Shown here one piece after another: positions 46,465 to 54,914 of a DNA stretch of 64,000 nucleotides. Source of the stretch: Streptomyces cellostaticus (GTDB lineage: Bacteria; Actinomycetota; Actinomycetes; Streptomycetales; Streptomycetaceae); the NCBI RefSeq assembly GCF_023630175.1, contig NZ_JALLIN010000010.1:1-64000 (forward strand), in the 5' to 3' direction. A model generated the notes under the pieces. The model saw only the letters and a list, made by a program, of their open reading frames with translations, was not told the origin of the DNA and made no database searches. A program made the position numbers and the translations under genes. Numbering within the stretch: position 1 is the first letter of the stretch; every line of letters begins with the position of its first letter.

Positions 46465-47286
46465 GTGTCCATGCCTCCGCCTCCCCAGCAGCCGCAGTAC
46501 CCGTACGGCCAGCAGCCCCCGGGGCCCTACGGCGGGCAGGCTCCGCCGGCCCCGGGCCCGTACGGCTCCCCGTACCCGCAGGCGCAGCCGTACCCTCCCC
46601 AGCCGTACCCCCAGCAGCCGTACCCCGGCTGGGGCGTGCCACCGATGGGTCCGCCCCCGAAGAAGCGCGGGCCGGGGCTGGCGCTGGGGATCGTGGGCGG
46701 GGTCATCGGTCTGGTCGTGCTCGGTTCCGTCGGCGTCGGGACGGTGCTCCAGACCGGCTTCCCGGCCGCCGAGAACGAACTGACCCTGCCCCACCAGCTG
46801 ATGGACGAGAAGTACGAACTCGCCGAGGACCTCTCCGACACCGAGGGGCGGAAGGTCGAGGACGAGGCCGACGGCGCCTGGGACGCCAAGGACATCAGCG
46901 CCGTGGTCGGCCGCTACAGCCCGGGCGGTGACGACACCAAGGGCATGCTGCTGGTCTCCGGCATGTACGGCCGGTTCAAGAACGAGGCGGACGTCCGCGG
47001 TGGCATGCTCAAGGGCGCCGGCGAGGCCGGCGGCGTGACGGTCACCGAGCCCGCGCGGGACGTCACCCCGGCGGGGGCGGACGTCACCGTCTCCTGCGAG
47101 GTGCTCACCCAGAGGCGGGCCCTGGTGACGATCACCTACCCGGTCTGCGCCTGGGCTGACGGCAACACGGCGGCCGTGGTGGGCGAGGTCGACCTGCGGC
47201 GGAAGGACTCCGCCGACATCGACCTGGACACCGCCGCGCGCAACACCCTGAAGATCCGCTCCGAGATGATCAGGCCGGTCGGCTGA
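46465..47286 (+). CDS. Pro/Tyr/Gln-rich single-pass membrane protein
   Basis: 273 aa. The first ~60 residues are low-complexity Pro-Tyr-Gln-Gly repeats (QPYPPQPYPQQPYPG), then a basic stop and one TM (GLALGIVGGVIGLVVLGSVG), then a ~190-residue extracytoplasmic domain with VTVSCEVLTQRRALVTITYPVCAWADG, probably disulfide-linked. Such N-terminal PYQ-rich tails are common in Streptomyces membrane proteins of unknown role. Start: GTG 46465 or ATG 46471; TACGGT 7 bp before the GTG and no ribosome site suggest a leaderless mRNA. It is convergent with the PBP gene. Confidence 0.78.
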   Translation: MSMPPPPQQPQYPYGQQPPGPYGGQAPPAPGPYGSPYPQAQPYPPQPYPQQPYPGWGVPPMGPPPKKRGPGLALGIVGGVIGLVVLGSVGVGTVLQTGFPAAENELTLPHQLMDEKYELAEDLSDTEGRKVEDEADGAWDAKDISAVVGRYSPGGDDTKGMLLVSGMYGRFKNEADVRGGMLKGAGEAGGVTVTEPARDVTPAGADVTVSCEVLTQRRALVTITYPVCAWADGNTAAVVGEVDLRRKDSADIDLDTAARNTLKIRSEMIRPVG

Positions 47287-47307
47287 CCGGCCCCCGGTGA
47301 CGCCGTC

Positions 47308-48792
47308 TCACAGGCCGAGGACCGCCCGCATCACGTCCTTCGCGATCGGTGCCGCGTCCCCGCCGCCGCTGATCTCACCCCGGTCCGCCGAGGCGTTCTC
47401 GACCACCACCGCGACCGCGACCTTCGGCTCCGGGTCGTGGTCCGCCCGCGCCCAGGAGACGAACCAGGCGTACGGCACACCGGCGTTGCCCAGGCCGTGC
47501 TGGGCGGTGCCGGTCTTGCCGCCGACCGTGGCGCCGCGGATGGCCGCGTTGGTGCCGGTGCCCTCCCGGACCACGTCGGTCATCAGCTCCGTCAGCCGCG
47601 CGGCCGTCGACGGGCGCATCACCTGCCGGTCCGGCCGCATCCCGTCGCCGGTGAGCGACTCGCCGCCCCGGCGCACGACCGACTCCACCAGGTACGGCGT
47701 CCGCAGCCGGCCGCCGTTGGCGACGGCGGCCGCCACCATCGCCATCTGCAGCGGAGTCGCCCGGGTGTTGTACTGGCCGATCGAGGACAGCGCGAGCTGT
47801 GCCCTGTCCACCCGGGTGTCGAAGGTGCTGGGGGACACCGCGAAGGGGATCCGCAGGCCGGTGTCGTTGAAGCCGAACGCCTCCGCGGTGGCCGACATGC
47901 CCGGCACCCCGACGTCCACGCCCAGCTTGGCGAACACCGTGTTGCACGACCACTCGAACGCCTCCCGCAGGGAGGCGTCCCTGCAGCCGTCGCCCTCGTT
48001 CGTCAGCCGGGTCCTGGTGCCGGGCAGCCGGTAGGGGTCGGGGGAGCGGGTGAGCGCGTCCAGGTCCCCGACCACCCCCGCGTCCAGTGCCGCGGCCGCG
48101 GTGACCACCTTGAACGTCGACCCCGGCGGATAGGTCTGCCGCACCGCCCGGTTGAGCATCGGCTTCTCCGGGTCGTGGCCGAGCCGGGCCCACGCCGAGG
48201 CCGTCGCCTCGCTGTTGCCGGACAGCTCGGCCGGGTCGTACGACGGCGTCGACACCAGCGCCAGCACCCGGCCCGTGGCCGGCTCGATCGCGGCCACCGC
48301 GCCCTTGCGCCCGCGCAGCCCGTCGTACGCCGCCCGCTGCGCGTTCCGGTCCAGGGTGGTGACGACGTCGCCGCCCGCACCGGTGCCCCGCGTCACGTCG
48401 TTCCACAGCGGCAGCGGCGCCAGCCTCGGGTCGGTGCCGGACAGCACCCCGTCCTCCGCGGCCTCCAGGAACGTGGTGCCGTAGAGCTGCGAGGCGTGCC
48501 CGGTGACCGGGGCGTACAACGGGCCGTCGAGGTAGGTGCGTTCGTAGCGCAACTGCTCACCGGTGTCGGTGGATCCGGTGACCGGCTCGCCCCCGACCAG
48601 GATGTCGCCGCGGGGCTGCTGGTAACGGGCGATCGCGGCCCGCCGGTTGGCCGGGTTGGCCGCGTAGGAACCGGCCTGGACCACCTGCACCCGGGCGGCG
48701 TTGACCAGCAGCGCCGTCAGCAGCAGGGCGCAGAAGGCGGAGGCGTGCCGGATGTACCTGGTCATGGTCGGCCCACCGCCGTACTCGGTCAC
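47308..48792 (-). CDS. Class B penicillin-binding protein (transpeptidase)
   Basis: 494 aa. One N-terminal TM (FCALLLTALLVNAARVQVV), a pedestal domain, then the transpeptidase with active-site Ser225-T-F-Lys228, S282-C-N284 and KTG at 426-428 (GGKTGTAQ). It crosslinks peptidoglycan outside the membrane as the partner of the RodA-type glycosyltransferase encoded upstream. I prefer the GTG at 48792: it has AGGAGG at normal distance and overlaps the stop of the small repeat ORF (GTGA). An ATG at 48765 would give 485 aa. Confidence 0.92.
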   Translation of the reverse strand: MTEYGGGPTMTRYIRHASAFCALLLTALLVNAARVQVVQAGSYAANPANRRAAIARYQQPRGDILVGGEPVTGSTDTGEQLRYERTYLDGPLYAPVTGHASQLYGTTFLEAAEDGVLSGTDPRLAPLPLWNDVTRGTGAGGDVVTTLDRNAQRAAYDGLRGRKGAVAAIEPATGRVLALVSTPSYDPAELSGNSEATASAWARLGHDPEKPMLNRAVRQTYPPGSTFKVVTAAAALDAGVVGDLDALTRSPDPYRLPGTRTRLTNEGDGCRDASLREAFEWSCNTVFAKLGVDVGVPGMSATAEAFGFNDTGLRIPFAVSPSTFDTRVDRAQLALSSIGQYNTRATPLQMAMVAAAVANGGRLRTPYLVESVVRRGGESLTGDGMRPDRQVMRPSTAARLTELMTDVVREGTGTNAAIRGATVGGKTGTAQHGLGNAGVPYAWFVSWARADHDPEPKVAVAVVVENASADRGEISGGGDAAPIAKDVMRAVLGL

Positions 48793-48911
48793 GCCGCCTC
48801 CTGTCGCTCGCGTCCGGTCACGGCCCCTCCGGTCCTCCCGCGTCCGGTCACGGCCCCTCCGGTCCTCCCGCGTCGGGTCACGGCGCCTCCGGTCCTCCGG
48901 CGTCGGGTCAC
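48789..48911 (-). CDS. 40-codon ORF of four 10-residue repeats between rodA-like and PBP genes
   Basis: GTG at 48911 overlaps the RodA-type stop (GTGA) and the TGA at 48791-48789 overlaps the PBP GTG (GTGA). The encoded product is exactly four decamers: VTRRRRTGGA, VTRRGRTGGA, VTGRGRTGGA, VTGRERQEAA. Each unit also carries a GGAGG-like site and a GTG. It may be translated only to pass ribosomes from rodA to PBP, or be a neutral minisatellite that kept the frame. Strongly basic; no known family. Confidence 0.45.
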   Translation of the reverse strand: MTRRRRTGGAVTRRGRTGGAVTGRGRTGGAVTGRERQEAA

Positions 48912-48921
48912 GGCGCCTCCT
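48811..48921. repeat. 30-bp tandem repeat, about 3.7 copies
   Basis: Units 48811-48840 and 48841-48870 are identical; 48871-48900 differs at a few positions; 48901-48921 is partial and runs into the 3' end of the rodA-like gene. The period is a multiple of three, which preserves the small frame on the minus strand. Confidence 0.9.
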
Positions 48922-50269
48922 GGCCGTCGTACTGGCTGCGGGCCGAGTCGCTGACCCGGATCAGCAGCGCCACGATCGCCCAGTTGGTGACGACCGAGGA
49001 GCCGCCCTGGGCGAGGAACGGCATGGCCATGCCGGTCAGCGGGATCAGCCCGGTGACCCCGCCCGCGATCACGAACACCTGCAGGGCCAGGATCGAGGCC
49101 AGCCCCACCGCGAGGAGCCGTCCGAACGGCTCGCGCAGGGCGAGACCGGCCCGGTAGCCGCGCTCCGCGAGCAGGGCGTACAGCAGGAAGATCGCCGCGA
49201 GGCCGGCGAGGCCCAGCTCCTCCCCGGCCGTCGCCAGGATGAAGTCCGACTTGACGGCGAAGCCGATGAGCACGGAGTGCCCGAGCCCCAGCCCGGTGCC
49301 GAGGATCCCGCCCGCCGCGAAGGCGAACAGGGACTGGGAGAGCTGGTTGGGGCCCTGCCCGGCCTCGATGGTGGCGAACGGGTGCAGCCAGTCCTCGATC
49401 CGGCCGCCCACGTGCGGTTCGAGCCGGCCGACGGCGACCGCGCCGAGCACGGCGAGCAGCAGGCCCACCGCGATCCAGCCGGTGCGGCCGGTGGCGACGT
49501 ACAGCAGGACGACGAACAGACCGAAGAAGAGCAGCGAGGTGCCCAGGTCCCGCTCCAGGACCAGCACGCAGACGCTCAGCAGCCAGATCGCCACGATCGG
49601 GCCGAGCACCCGCCCGGTCGGGAACTGCAGCCGCCACAGCCGGCGGCCGGTGTAGGCGAGCGCGTTGCGGTTCGCGGCCAGATAGGCGGCGAAGAACACC
49701 GCGAGCAGCACCTTCGCGAACTCGCCCGGCTGGATGGAGAACCCGCCGATCCTGATCCAGATGCGCGCGCCGTTCACCGCGGGGAACAGGATCGGCAGCA
49801 GCAGCGCGACGAGGGCGGCGACCACGCACACGTAGGAGTAGCGCTGCAGCACCCGGTGGTCGCGCAGCATCAGCACGACCAGGATGAACAGACCCACCCC
49901 GAGCGTCGACCACACCAGTTGGGCCGGCGCCGCCCGGTCGCCCGGGGTCTCCAGGTCCAGCCGGTAGATCAGCACGAGGCCGAGCCCGTTGAGCAGCACA
50001 CCGATCGGCAGCGGGAGCGGGTCGGCGTACGGCGCCCGCCGGCGGACCGCGACGTGCGCGAACAGGGCGAGCACCCCCAGCCCGGCGCCGTAGCCCGCGG
50101 CCCCCGGCGGGACGGTGCCGCTCCTGGCCAGACCCACCGCGCAGTAGCCGTACACGGACAGCAGGACGGCCAGCACGATCAGCGCGAGCTCGACGCCACG
50201 GCGCCCGGGCAGGCGTGGGCCGTGCGCGGGTGCCCGCGACTCGGCCACGGCGGTTCCGGCCTTGGTCAT
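48908..50269 (-). CDS. rodA: FtsW/RodA/SpoVE family peptidoglycan glycosyltransferase
   Basis: 453 aa with about ten to twelve TM helices. SEDS signatures are present: INGAR-type VNGARIWIRIGGFSIQPGEFAK, VLERDLGTSLLFF and the C-terminal GMAMPFLAQGGSSVVTNW. It polymerises lipid II into glycan strands. With the adjacent class B PBP it forms a SEDS-bPBP synthase, probably for sporulation or polar growth; Streptomyces carries several such pairs and which one this is cannot be told here. ATG at 50269. Confidence 0.92.
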   Translation of the reverse strand: MTKAGTAVAESRAPAHGPRLPGRRGVELALIVLAVLLSVYGYCAVGLARSGTVPPGAAGYGAGLGVLALFAHVAVRRRAPYADPLPLPIGVLLNGLGLVLIYRLDLETPGDRAAPAQLVWSTLGVGLFILVVLMLRDHRVLQRYSYVCVVAALVALLLPILFPAVNGARIWIRIGGFSIQPGEFAKVLLAVFFAAYLAANRNALAYTGRRLWRLQFPTGRVLGPIVAIWLLSVCVLVLERDLGTSLLFFGLFVVLLYVATGRTGWIAVGLLLAVLGAVAVGRLEPHVGGRIEDWLHPFATIEAGQGPNQLSQSLFAFAAGGILGTGLGLGHSVLIGFAVKSDFILATAGEELGLAGLAAIFLLYALLAERGYRAGLALREPFGRLLAVGLASILALQVFVIAGGVTGLIPLTGMAMPFLAQGGSSVVTNWAIVALLIRVSDSARSQYDGQEAP

Positions 50270-50596
50270 GACCGGAACTTACCCAAACGGGACAGCCCGG
50301 GCGGGCAGGCGCCCCGGTCCGCGGAGTGCCGCGGGGCGCGGTGCCGCGCCGCGAGCGGCTCCGCCGCGCGGCCGCGCCGGGCCGCGCCCGGCCCGCGGCC
50401 CGTGGAGCTCGCGTGCCCCCGGTGCCGGGACCGGAGAGGTTCACCGGCGCGCGACGCCCGGCTCGGCGCCTCGCCGCGTCGCCCGGGTACGTCCACGCCC
50501 GGTACGCGGGCGAAGCCCCGCCTCGCGACGCACCGCACCCAACGCCGCGGGGTTTCCGGCGGACCTTCCCGCTCATGGCACCAGCCCCCGCCGGTC
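50270..50596. other. Very GC-rich gene-free spacer
   Basis: 327 bp between the RodA-type start and the sensor kinase stop (same strand). About 50330-50420 is almost pure G/C with many overlapping inverted repeats that could terminate transcription from the kinase gene; no single hairpin stands out and no coding sequence is credible. Confidence 0.55.
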
Positions 50597-51838
50597 CTAC
50601 TCCTCGGGCAGTGCCAGCGTCGCCACGGCGCCCCCGTCCGCCGCGTTGCCGAACGTCAGCCGCGCGCCGAGCACCTCCGCCTGCCCGGCCGCGATCGTCA
50701 GCCCCAGCCCGTGCCCCTTGGCGCCGCCCTCGGTCCGGAACCGCTGCGGGCCGTGCGCCACCAGATAGTCCGGATAGCCGTCCCCGTGGTCCCGCACCGT
50801 CACCACCGGACCGTCCACCGTCAGCACCACCGGTGCTCGCCCGTGCTTGTGCGCGTTGGCCACCAGGTTGCCCAGCACCCGCTCCAGGCGCCGCCGGTCC
50901 GTCTCCACCCGGGCGTCCCGCACGATCCGCACCTCGGTGTCCGTCGCCGAGGCCCGCACCACCCGGCCGGCCAGCGCGCCCAGCTCCTCGAAGTCCAGCT
51001 CGCGGCGCTCCCGCCGGGTGTCCAGGCGGGAGATCTCCAGCAGGTCCTCGGTGAGCGTGCGCAGCGCCGCCACCCGGTCCCGGACCAGCTCGGTCGGCCG
51101 GCCCGGCGGCAGCAGCTCGGCCGCCGCGTGCAACCCGGTCAGCGGGGTGCGCAGCTCGTGCGCCACGTCCGCGGTGAACCGCTGCTCGCTCAGCAGCTTG
51201 CCCTGCAGCGACGAGGCCATGGAGTCCAGCGCGGCGGCGACCACGGCCACCTCGTCCTGCGGCCGCGTCCGGTCCTTGGTGCGCGGGTCGTTCACCCGGG
51301 CGTCCAGATCGCCCGCGCTGATCCGCCGGGCCACCCGCGCGGTGCCGTTCAGCCGCCGTGTCACCCGGGTCACCGCGAACGCGCCGACCAGCACCGTCGC
51401 CCCGATCGCCAGCGCCGACGACCACAGGATCGACCGATCGAGCCCGGCGATGGTCCGGGCCTGCTGGGAGTAGTCGACCTCCACCGCCAGCGCGCGGTGG
51501 CCGTCGGCCGGACCCGCCGCCCACATCGTCGGCCGCCCCAGGTGCGAGGAGACCATCGTGCCGCGGCTCCCGGCCACCGCCAGCGTCCGCAGCCGAGCGG
51601 GCAGCCCCTCGGGGTCCAGGCCCGCCCCCGGCAGCAGCGCGTCCCCGGCCTCGTACGCCGCCGTGGCGTCGTCCAGCCGGGACAGCGCCAGGTCACGGGC
51701 CCGGCCGACCGTCTGGTTGGTGACCGACACATGCACCAGCACGCCGAGCAGGGCGGCCAGCGCACAGCTCATCACCGTGATGAACGCCGCGGCCTTCACC
51801 GCCAGCGCCCCGGCCCAGCGGGGCAGCGCGAGCCTCAT
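50597..51838 (-). CDS. Sensor histidine kinase without adjacent response regulator
   Basis: 413 aa. TM1 (AAFITVMSCALAALLGVLV), ~120-residue extracytoplasmic sensor, TM2 (SSALAIGATVLVGAFAV), HAMP, DHp with VAHELRTPLTG, N-box LGNLVANAHKHG, G1 DHGDGYP and G2 GGAKGHGLGLTIA. The layout resembles CseC-type cell-envelope kinases. Its ATG overlaps the stop of a lipoprotein gene, as in cse-type operons, but no response regulator gene lies upstream or downstream in the window. Stop is TAG at 50597. Confidence 0.9.
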   Translation of the reverse strand: MRLALPRWAGALAVKAAAFITVMSCALAALLGVLVHVSVTNQTVGRARDLALSRLDDATAAYEAGDALLPGAGLDPEGLPARLRTLAVAGSRGTMVSSHLGRPTMWAAGPADGHRALAVEVDYSQQARTIAGLDRSILWSSALAIGATVLVGAFAVTRVTRRLNGTARVARRISAGDLDARVNDPRTKDRTRPQDEVAVVAAALDSMASSLQGKLLSEQRFTADVAHELRTPLTGLHAAAELLPPGRPTELVRDRVAALRTLTEDLLEISRLDTRRERRELDFEELGALAGRVVRASATDTEVRIVRDARVETDRRRLERVLGNLVANAHKHGRAPVVLTVDGPVVTVRDHGDGYPDYLVAHGPQRFRTEGGAKGHGLGLTIAAGQAEVLGARLTFGNAADGGAVATLALPEE

Positions 51839-52620
51839 GAGCCGCTCGCCGACGCGCCGGGGGAGGCCGACGGGGACGGCGTCGCGGACGGTGGCGGGGC
51901 CGCGGATCCGGAGACCGACGGGGACGGCGCACGGCCGTGCGGGCCCTTGCCGGTGCGCAGGAACTCGTCCCGGGAGAACACCATGGCGCGCCGGTCCTGA
52001 TCCCAGGTCCAGGTGGTCCGGTACTCGTATCCGGCGATCCCGGCCGGAGAGCGCTCGATCAGGGCCCGGCCGGCCAGCTCCACCCCGATGATCGCGTCGT
52101 TGTCGGCCAGCACCTGCACCAGCCGGTGCTTCTCGACCGTGTAGACCCGCACCGCGGTCTGGTTGGTCGGGTACAGCCGGAAACCGAGCGTCATGTCGTC
52201 CCGGCCGTCCCCGGTCAGGTCCCGGTAGTACGCCCTGAGCAGCGGACACCGGGCCCGTACCCCGCCCGGACGGCACTCGCCCATCCGCTCCTCGGTCGTG
52301 TGGTACGCCCCCTTCGGCCCGTAGTCGTCCGGGTGCGCCGCGATCTCCGCCCGTACGACGTCCGCCGGATCGACCTTCCGGATGTCGTCGCCGGGCACCG
52401 TGATGCCCTTGACGGTCTCCCGGGTCGCCACCGCGTACGGGTAGGCGGGGCTGGACGCCGGCCGCAGATCCGGCCAGAGCCGCGCCGGACTGACCGCCGT
52501 CGGCGTCGCCCCGGCACCCTCGAGCTCGCCCCGGTCCCCGCAGCCCACCGCCGCCACCGCCAGAAGGGCGGCGACGGCCGCGGCACGGGCGGTGCGACGG
52601 GCTGGCCTGCGGGCTGACAC
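51835..52620 (-). CDS. Secreted lipoprotein coupled to the sensor kinase
   Basis: 261 aa. The signal has a basic start (SARRPARRTARAA), hydrophobic core and lipobox VGC near residue 27, so it should be membrane-anchored outside. The middle contains LLRAYYRDLTGDGRDDMTLGFRLYP, an FG-GAP/VCBS-like calcium loop; the tail is Pro/Ser/Ala-rich. ATGA overlap with the kinase gene argues that it tunes the kinase sensor, as CseA does for CseC. GTG start at 52620 with AGGAG. Confidence 0.83.
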   Translation of the reverse strand: MSARRPARRTARAAAVAALLAVAAVGCGDRGELEGAGATPTAVSPARLWPDLRPASSPAYPYAVATRETVKGITVPGDDIRKVDPADVVRAEIAAHPDDYGPKGAYHTTEERMGECRPGGVRARCPLLRAYYRDLTGDGRDDMTLGFRLYPTNQTAVRVYTVEKHRLVQVLADNDAIIGVELAGRALIERSPAGIAGYEYRTTWTWDQDRRAMVFSRDEFLRTGKGPHGRAPSPSVSGSAAPPPSATPSPSASPGASASGS

Positions 52621-52773
52621 GGGGCTCCTGGTGCTTCGGGGGACGGTGAGGACGGGCGTGACCGCCGGGGCCGGTACACCCTATGCGCAACTCATAGGAA
52701 AGTCCTTTTTGCGCACTGGTCCCTCCGTGGGCCGCGAAGGCCCCTCCCTCGAGCCGCGGCCTTCCTGTCTGCC

Positions 52774-52868
52774 CTGCCCTGGCCTTGCCCTGCCCCGGCC
52801 TGTCCTGCCCCGGCCTGTCCTGCCCCGGCCTGTCCTGCCCGGGCCCGTCCTGCCCCGGCCTTGCCCTG
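52774..52868. repeat. 15-bp tandem repeat, about six copies
   Basis: CTGCCCCGGCCTGTC is repeated three times exactly (52790-52834) with degenerate copies either side. It lies in the 351-bp space (52621-52971) between the divergent lipoprotein and NERD genes, which otherwise contains no gene. Read on the minus strand it would encode repeated Gly-Gln-Asp-Arg-Pro, but no start or ribosome site supports translation. Confidence 0.85.
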
Positions 52869-52971
52869 CCGGGCCCAGCCCGGGCTCCACCGGGCCCCGC
52901 CCTCCGCGGCCGACCTTGTCCTTGCCGTCGCCGCGCCCGCCTGTTCCCATGGGCAGGGGGGTGATGCACGC

Positions 52972-53811
52972 ATGAGCGGCACGAGCGGCACTGGCGGCGA
53001 GGGCGGCATGAACGGACTGCGCGTGGTGCCGGCCGGGCAGCGGGGCCACGAACTCCTCTACGTCTGCGGACCCGACGGGGCGAACGCCGCCTGGTACGAC
53101 CGTGACACCGGCCGGGTGAACCTGATCGCGGCGGACCGCGAGGCGGACGTGCTGGACGCCCTCAAGCCGTTCCTGACCGGCCCGGTGACCGTGGGGCCGC
53201 CCCCCGTGCCCACCCCCGCCGAACTGGCCCGGCTCGCCCTGCACCCCGACGACGACCTCGCCCCCAACCGCCCCGGCGAGGCCCTGCTCGTCGCCCTGGA
53301 CCGCGACCCCGGACCCGCCCACCGCCTCCGTCCCGACCCGCGCCGCCGCGCCCTCGCCGCCGAGCAGGCGACCGGCGAGGCCCTGGACCGCCTGGAGGGC
53401 GCCGGCTGGCACGCCCTGCACTCCGTGCTGCTTCCCGGTGGCGACCGCATCCACCACCTGCTCATCGGCCCCGGCGGCCTCTTCGCCGTCCACTCCCTGT
53501 ACGCCCGCAAGCAGCGGGTCCTGATCGCCGATCCGACGGTCGCCCTGGGCCGTCACGACCCCGAGCCGGTCCTGCGCCGCCTGCGCGCCGCCGCCGACCG
53601 TGCCTCCTACGCCCTGACCGCCGAGGTCCGCCCCCTCCTGGCCCTCCTGGACCCCGCCGGCATACGCACCCCCACCCCACCCCGGGGCGTCCGCATCCTC
53701 CGCACCGCGGACCTGCCGACCCTGGCCCGTCCGGGTGCCGTACTGAAGCCGGCGGACGCCGACGCCCTCCACGCGGCGGCCCGCGACCGGAGGACGTGGG
53801 CGAGGCTGTAG
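52972..53811 (+). CDS. NERD (nuclease-related) domain protein
   Basis: 279 aa. Residues ~125-200 resemble the NERD fold: AAEQATGEALDRLEGAGWHALHSVLLPGG then IHHLLIGPGGLFAVHSLYARKQRV, with the nuclease-superfamily acidic/Lys pattern only partly kept, so catalytic activity is doubtful. The N-terminal part (VCGPDGANAAWYDRDTGRVNLI) is a short beta domain. ATG at 52972 after AGGGGGGTGAT; the frame upstream runs into repeat DNA and is not used. Function unknown. Confidence 0.75.
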   Translation: MSGTSGTGGEGGMNGLRVVPAGQRGHELLYVCGPDGANAAWYDRDTGRVNLIAADREADVLDALKPFLTGPVTVGPPPVPTPAELARLALHPDDDLAPNRPGEALLVALDRDPGPAHRLRPDPRRRALAAEQATGEALDRLEGAGWHALHSVLLPGGDRIHHLLIGPGGLFAVHSLYARKQRVLIADPTVALGRHDPEPVLRRLRAAADRASYALTAEVRPLLALLDPAGIRTPTPPRGVRILRTADLPTLARPGAVLKPADADALHAAARDRRTWARL

Positions 53812-53953
53812 CCCGGGCACCCGGAGGGTGAGGCGGGCCCCGGTCACAGCACCAGCGAGGGTCCGGCGACGTCAGCCCGTCCGGTGCCCGGGAGCGAGGT
53901 CCGAAGGCGCCGGAGTGAGGGGAAGGCACGCGGCGCGTGCGGCGGGACAGCCC

Positions 53954-54835
53954 TCAGGGCAACCGCCCGGCCCGCCGCCCCTCCACCAGCCCCCGCATCA
54001 GATCCCCGGACTCCCGCACCCGCCCCACGACGTCCCCCGCCGAGAACTCCAGCTCCTGCGCACCGCGGCACCCCTCCACCTCCTCCCACGTCACCGGCGC
54101 GGAGACCAGCGGGGCGACCCGCGCCCGCACGGTGTAGGGCGCCGCCGTCGTCTTACGTCCCGCGTTCTGGCTCCAGTCCACGAACACCCTCCCCGGCCGC
54201 AGACTCCTCGCCATCCGGTGCACCACCAGCCGCGGCAGGGCCCGCTCCGCCTCCACCGCCAGCGCCTTCGCGTACTCACTCGTCCGCTCCGGGGAGCTCC
54301 CCCATACCGCGGCCAGCAGATGCAGCCCCTTCGACCCGGCCGTCTTCGCGTAGGCCTCGATCCCGTCCGCCGCCAGCCGGTCGCGCAGCCACAGCGCCAC
54401 CTCGCAGCACTGGACGACCGTCGCCGGTGCCCCGGGATCCAGGTCGAAGACGAGCCGGTCGGCCTCACCGGGGGACTGCACCAGCCACTGGTGCGTGTGG
54501 AACTCGGCGACCAGGTTCGCCGCCCACACCAGGCTCGGCAGATCCCGCACCACCACCATCCGCGCCGGCCCCTCCGACCGGGGCACCTCGGCGGTCATGA
54601 CCCAGTCGGGCGTACCCGGCGGAACGTTCTTGGTGAAGAACACCTGCCCGTCCGGCCCGTCGGGATAGCGCAGCAGCGACACCGCCCGGTCCCGCAGGTG
54701 CGGCAGCATCACGTCGGCCACGCTCGCGTAGTAGTGCAGCAGCTCCCCCTTGGTGAAGCCGGTCTGCGGATACAGGACCTTGTCCAGGTTGCTGAGCGGA
54801 ACCCTGCGGCCCTCCACCTCTGTGATTGGCGTCAT
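53954..54835 (-). CDS. ligD: LigD-type DNA polymerase domain protein (NHEJ)
   Basis: 293 aa archaeo-eukaryotic primase-like polymerase as in LigD POL. N-terminal LSNLDKVLYPQTGFTKGELLHYY, metal motif DRLVFDLDPG (Asp-x-Asp), KTAGSKGLHLLAA (Lys/His motif) and RVFVDWSQN (third Asp). It fills in broken ends and adds ribonucleotides during end joining. It is the stand-alone polymerase; no ligase or phosphoesterase domain is attached, so a separate ligase must act. ATG at 54835, divergent from ku across 79 bp. Confidence 0.92.
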   Translation of the reverse strand: MTPITEVEGRRVPLSNLDKVLYPQTGFTKGELLHYYASVADVMLPHLRDRAVSLLRYPDGPDGQVFFTKNVPPGTPDWVMTAEVPRSEGPARMVVVRDLPSLVWAANLVAEFHTHQWLVQSPGEADRLVFDLDPGAPATVVQCCEVALWLRDRLAADGIEAYAKTAGSKGLHLLAAVWGSSPERTSEYAKALAVEAERALPRLVVHRMARSLRPGRVFVDWSQNAGRKTTAAPYTVRARVAPLVSAPVTWEEVEGCRGAQELEFSAGDVVGRVRESGDLMRGLVEGRRAGRLP

Positions 54836-54914
54836 AGGATGACAATCCCAGACATAACGGCCCATGAAGCCGTGCGACAGATGTAACGCCCGATCGGAAC
54901 GGAGGCCGCGGCAC

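Noticed and set aside
48789-51524. Minus-strand 911-codon frame through rodA and the kinase
   Set aside because: Only its last 40 codons are plausible (repeat ORF); the rest is out of frame with two well-supported genes.
52774-52868. CRISPR-like array
   Set aside because: Units are contiguous 15-mers without spacers; it is a minisatellite.
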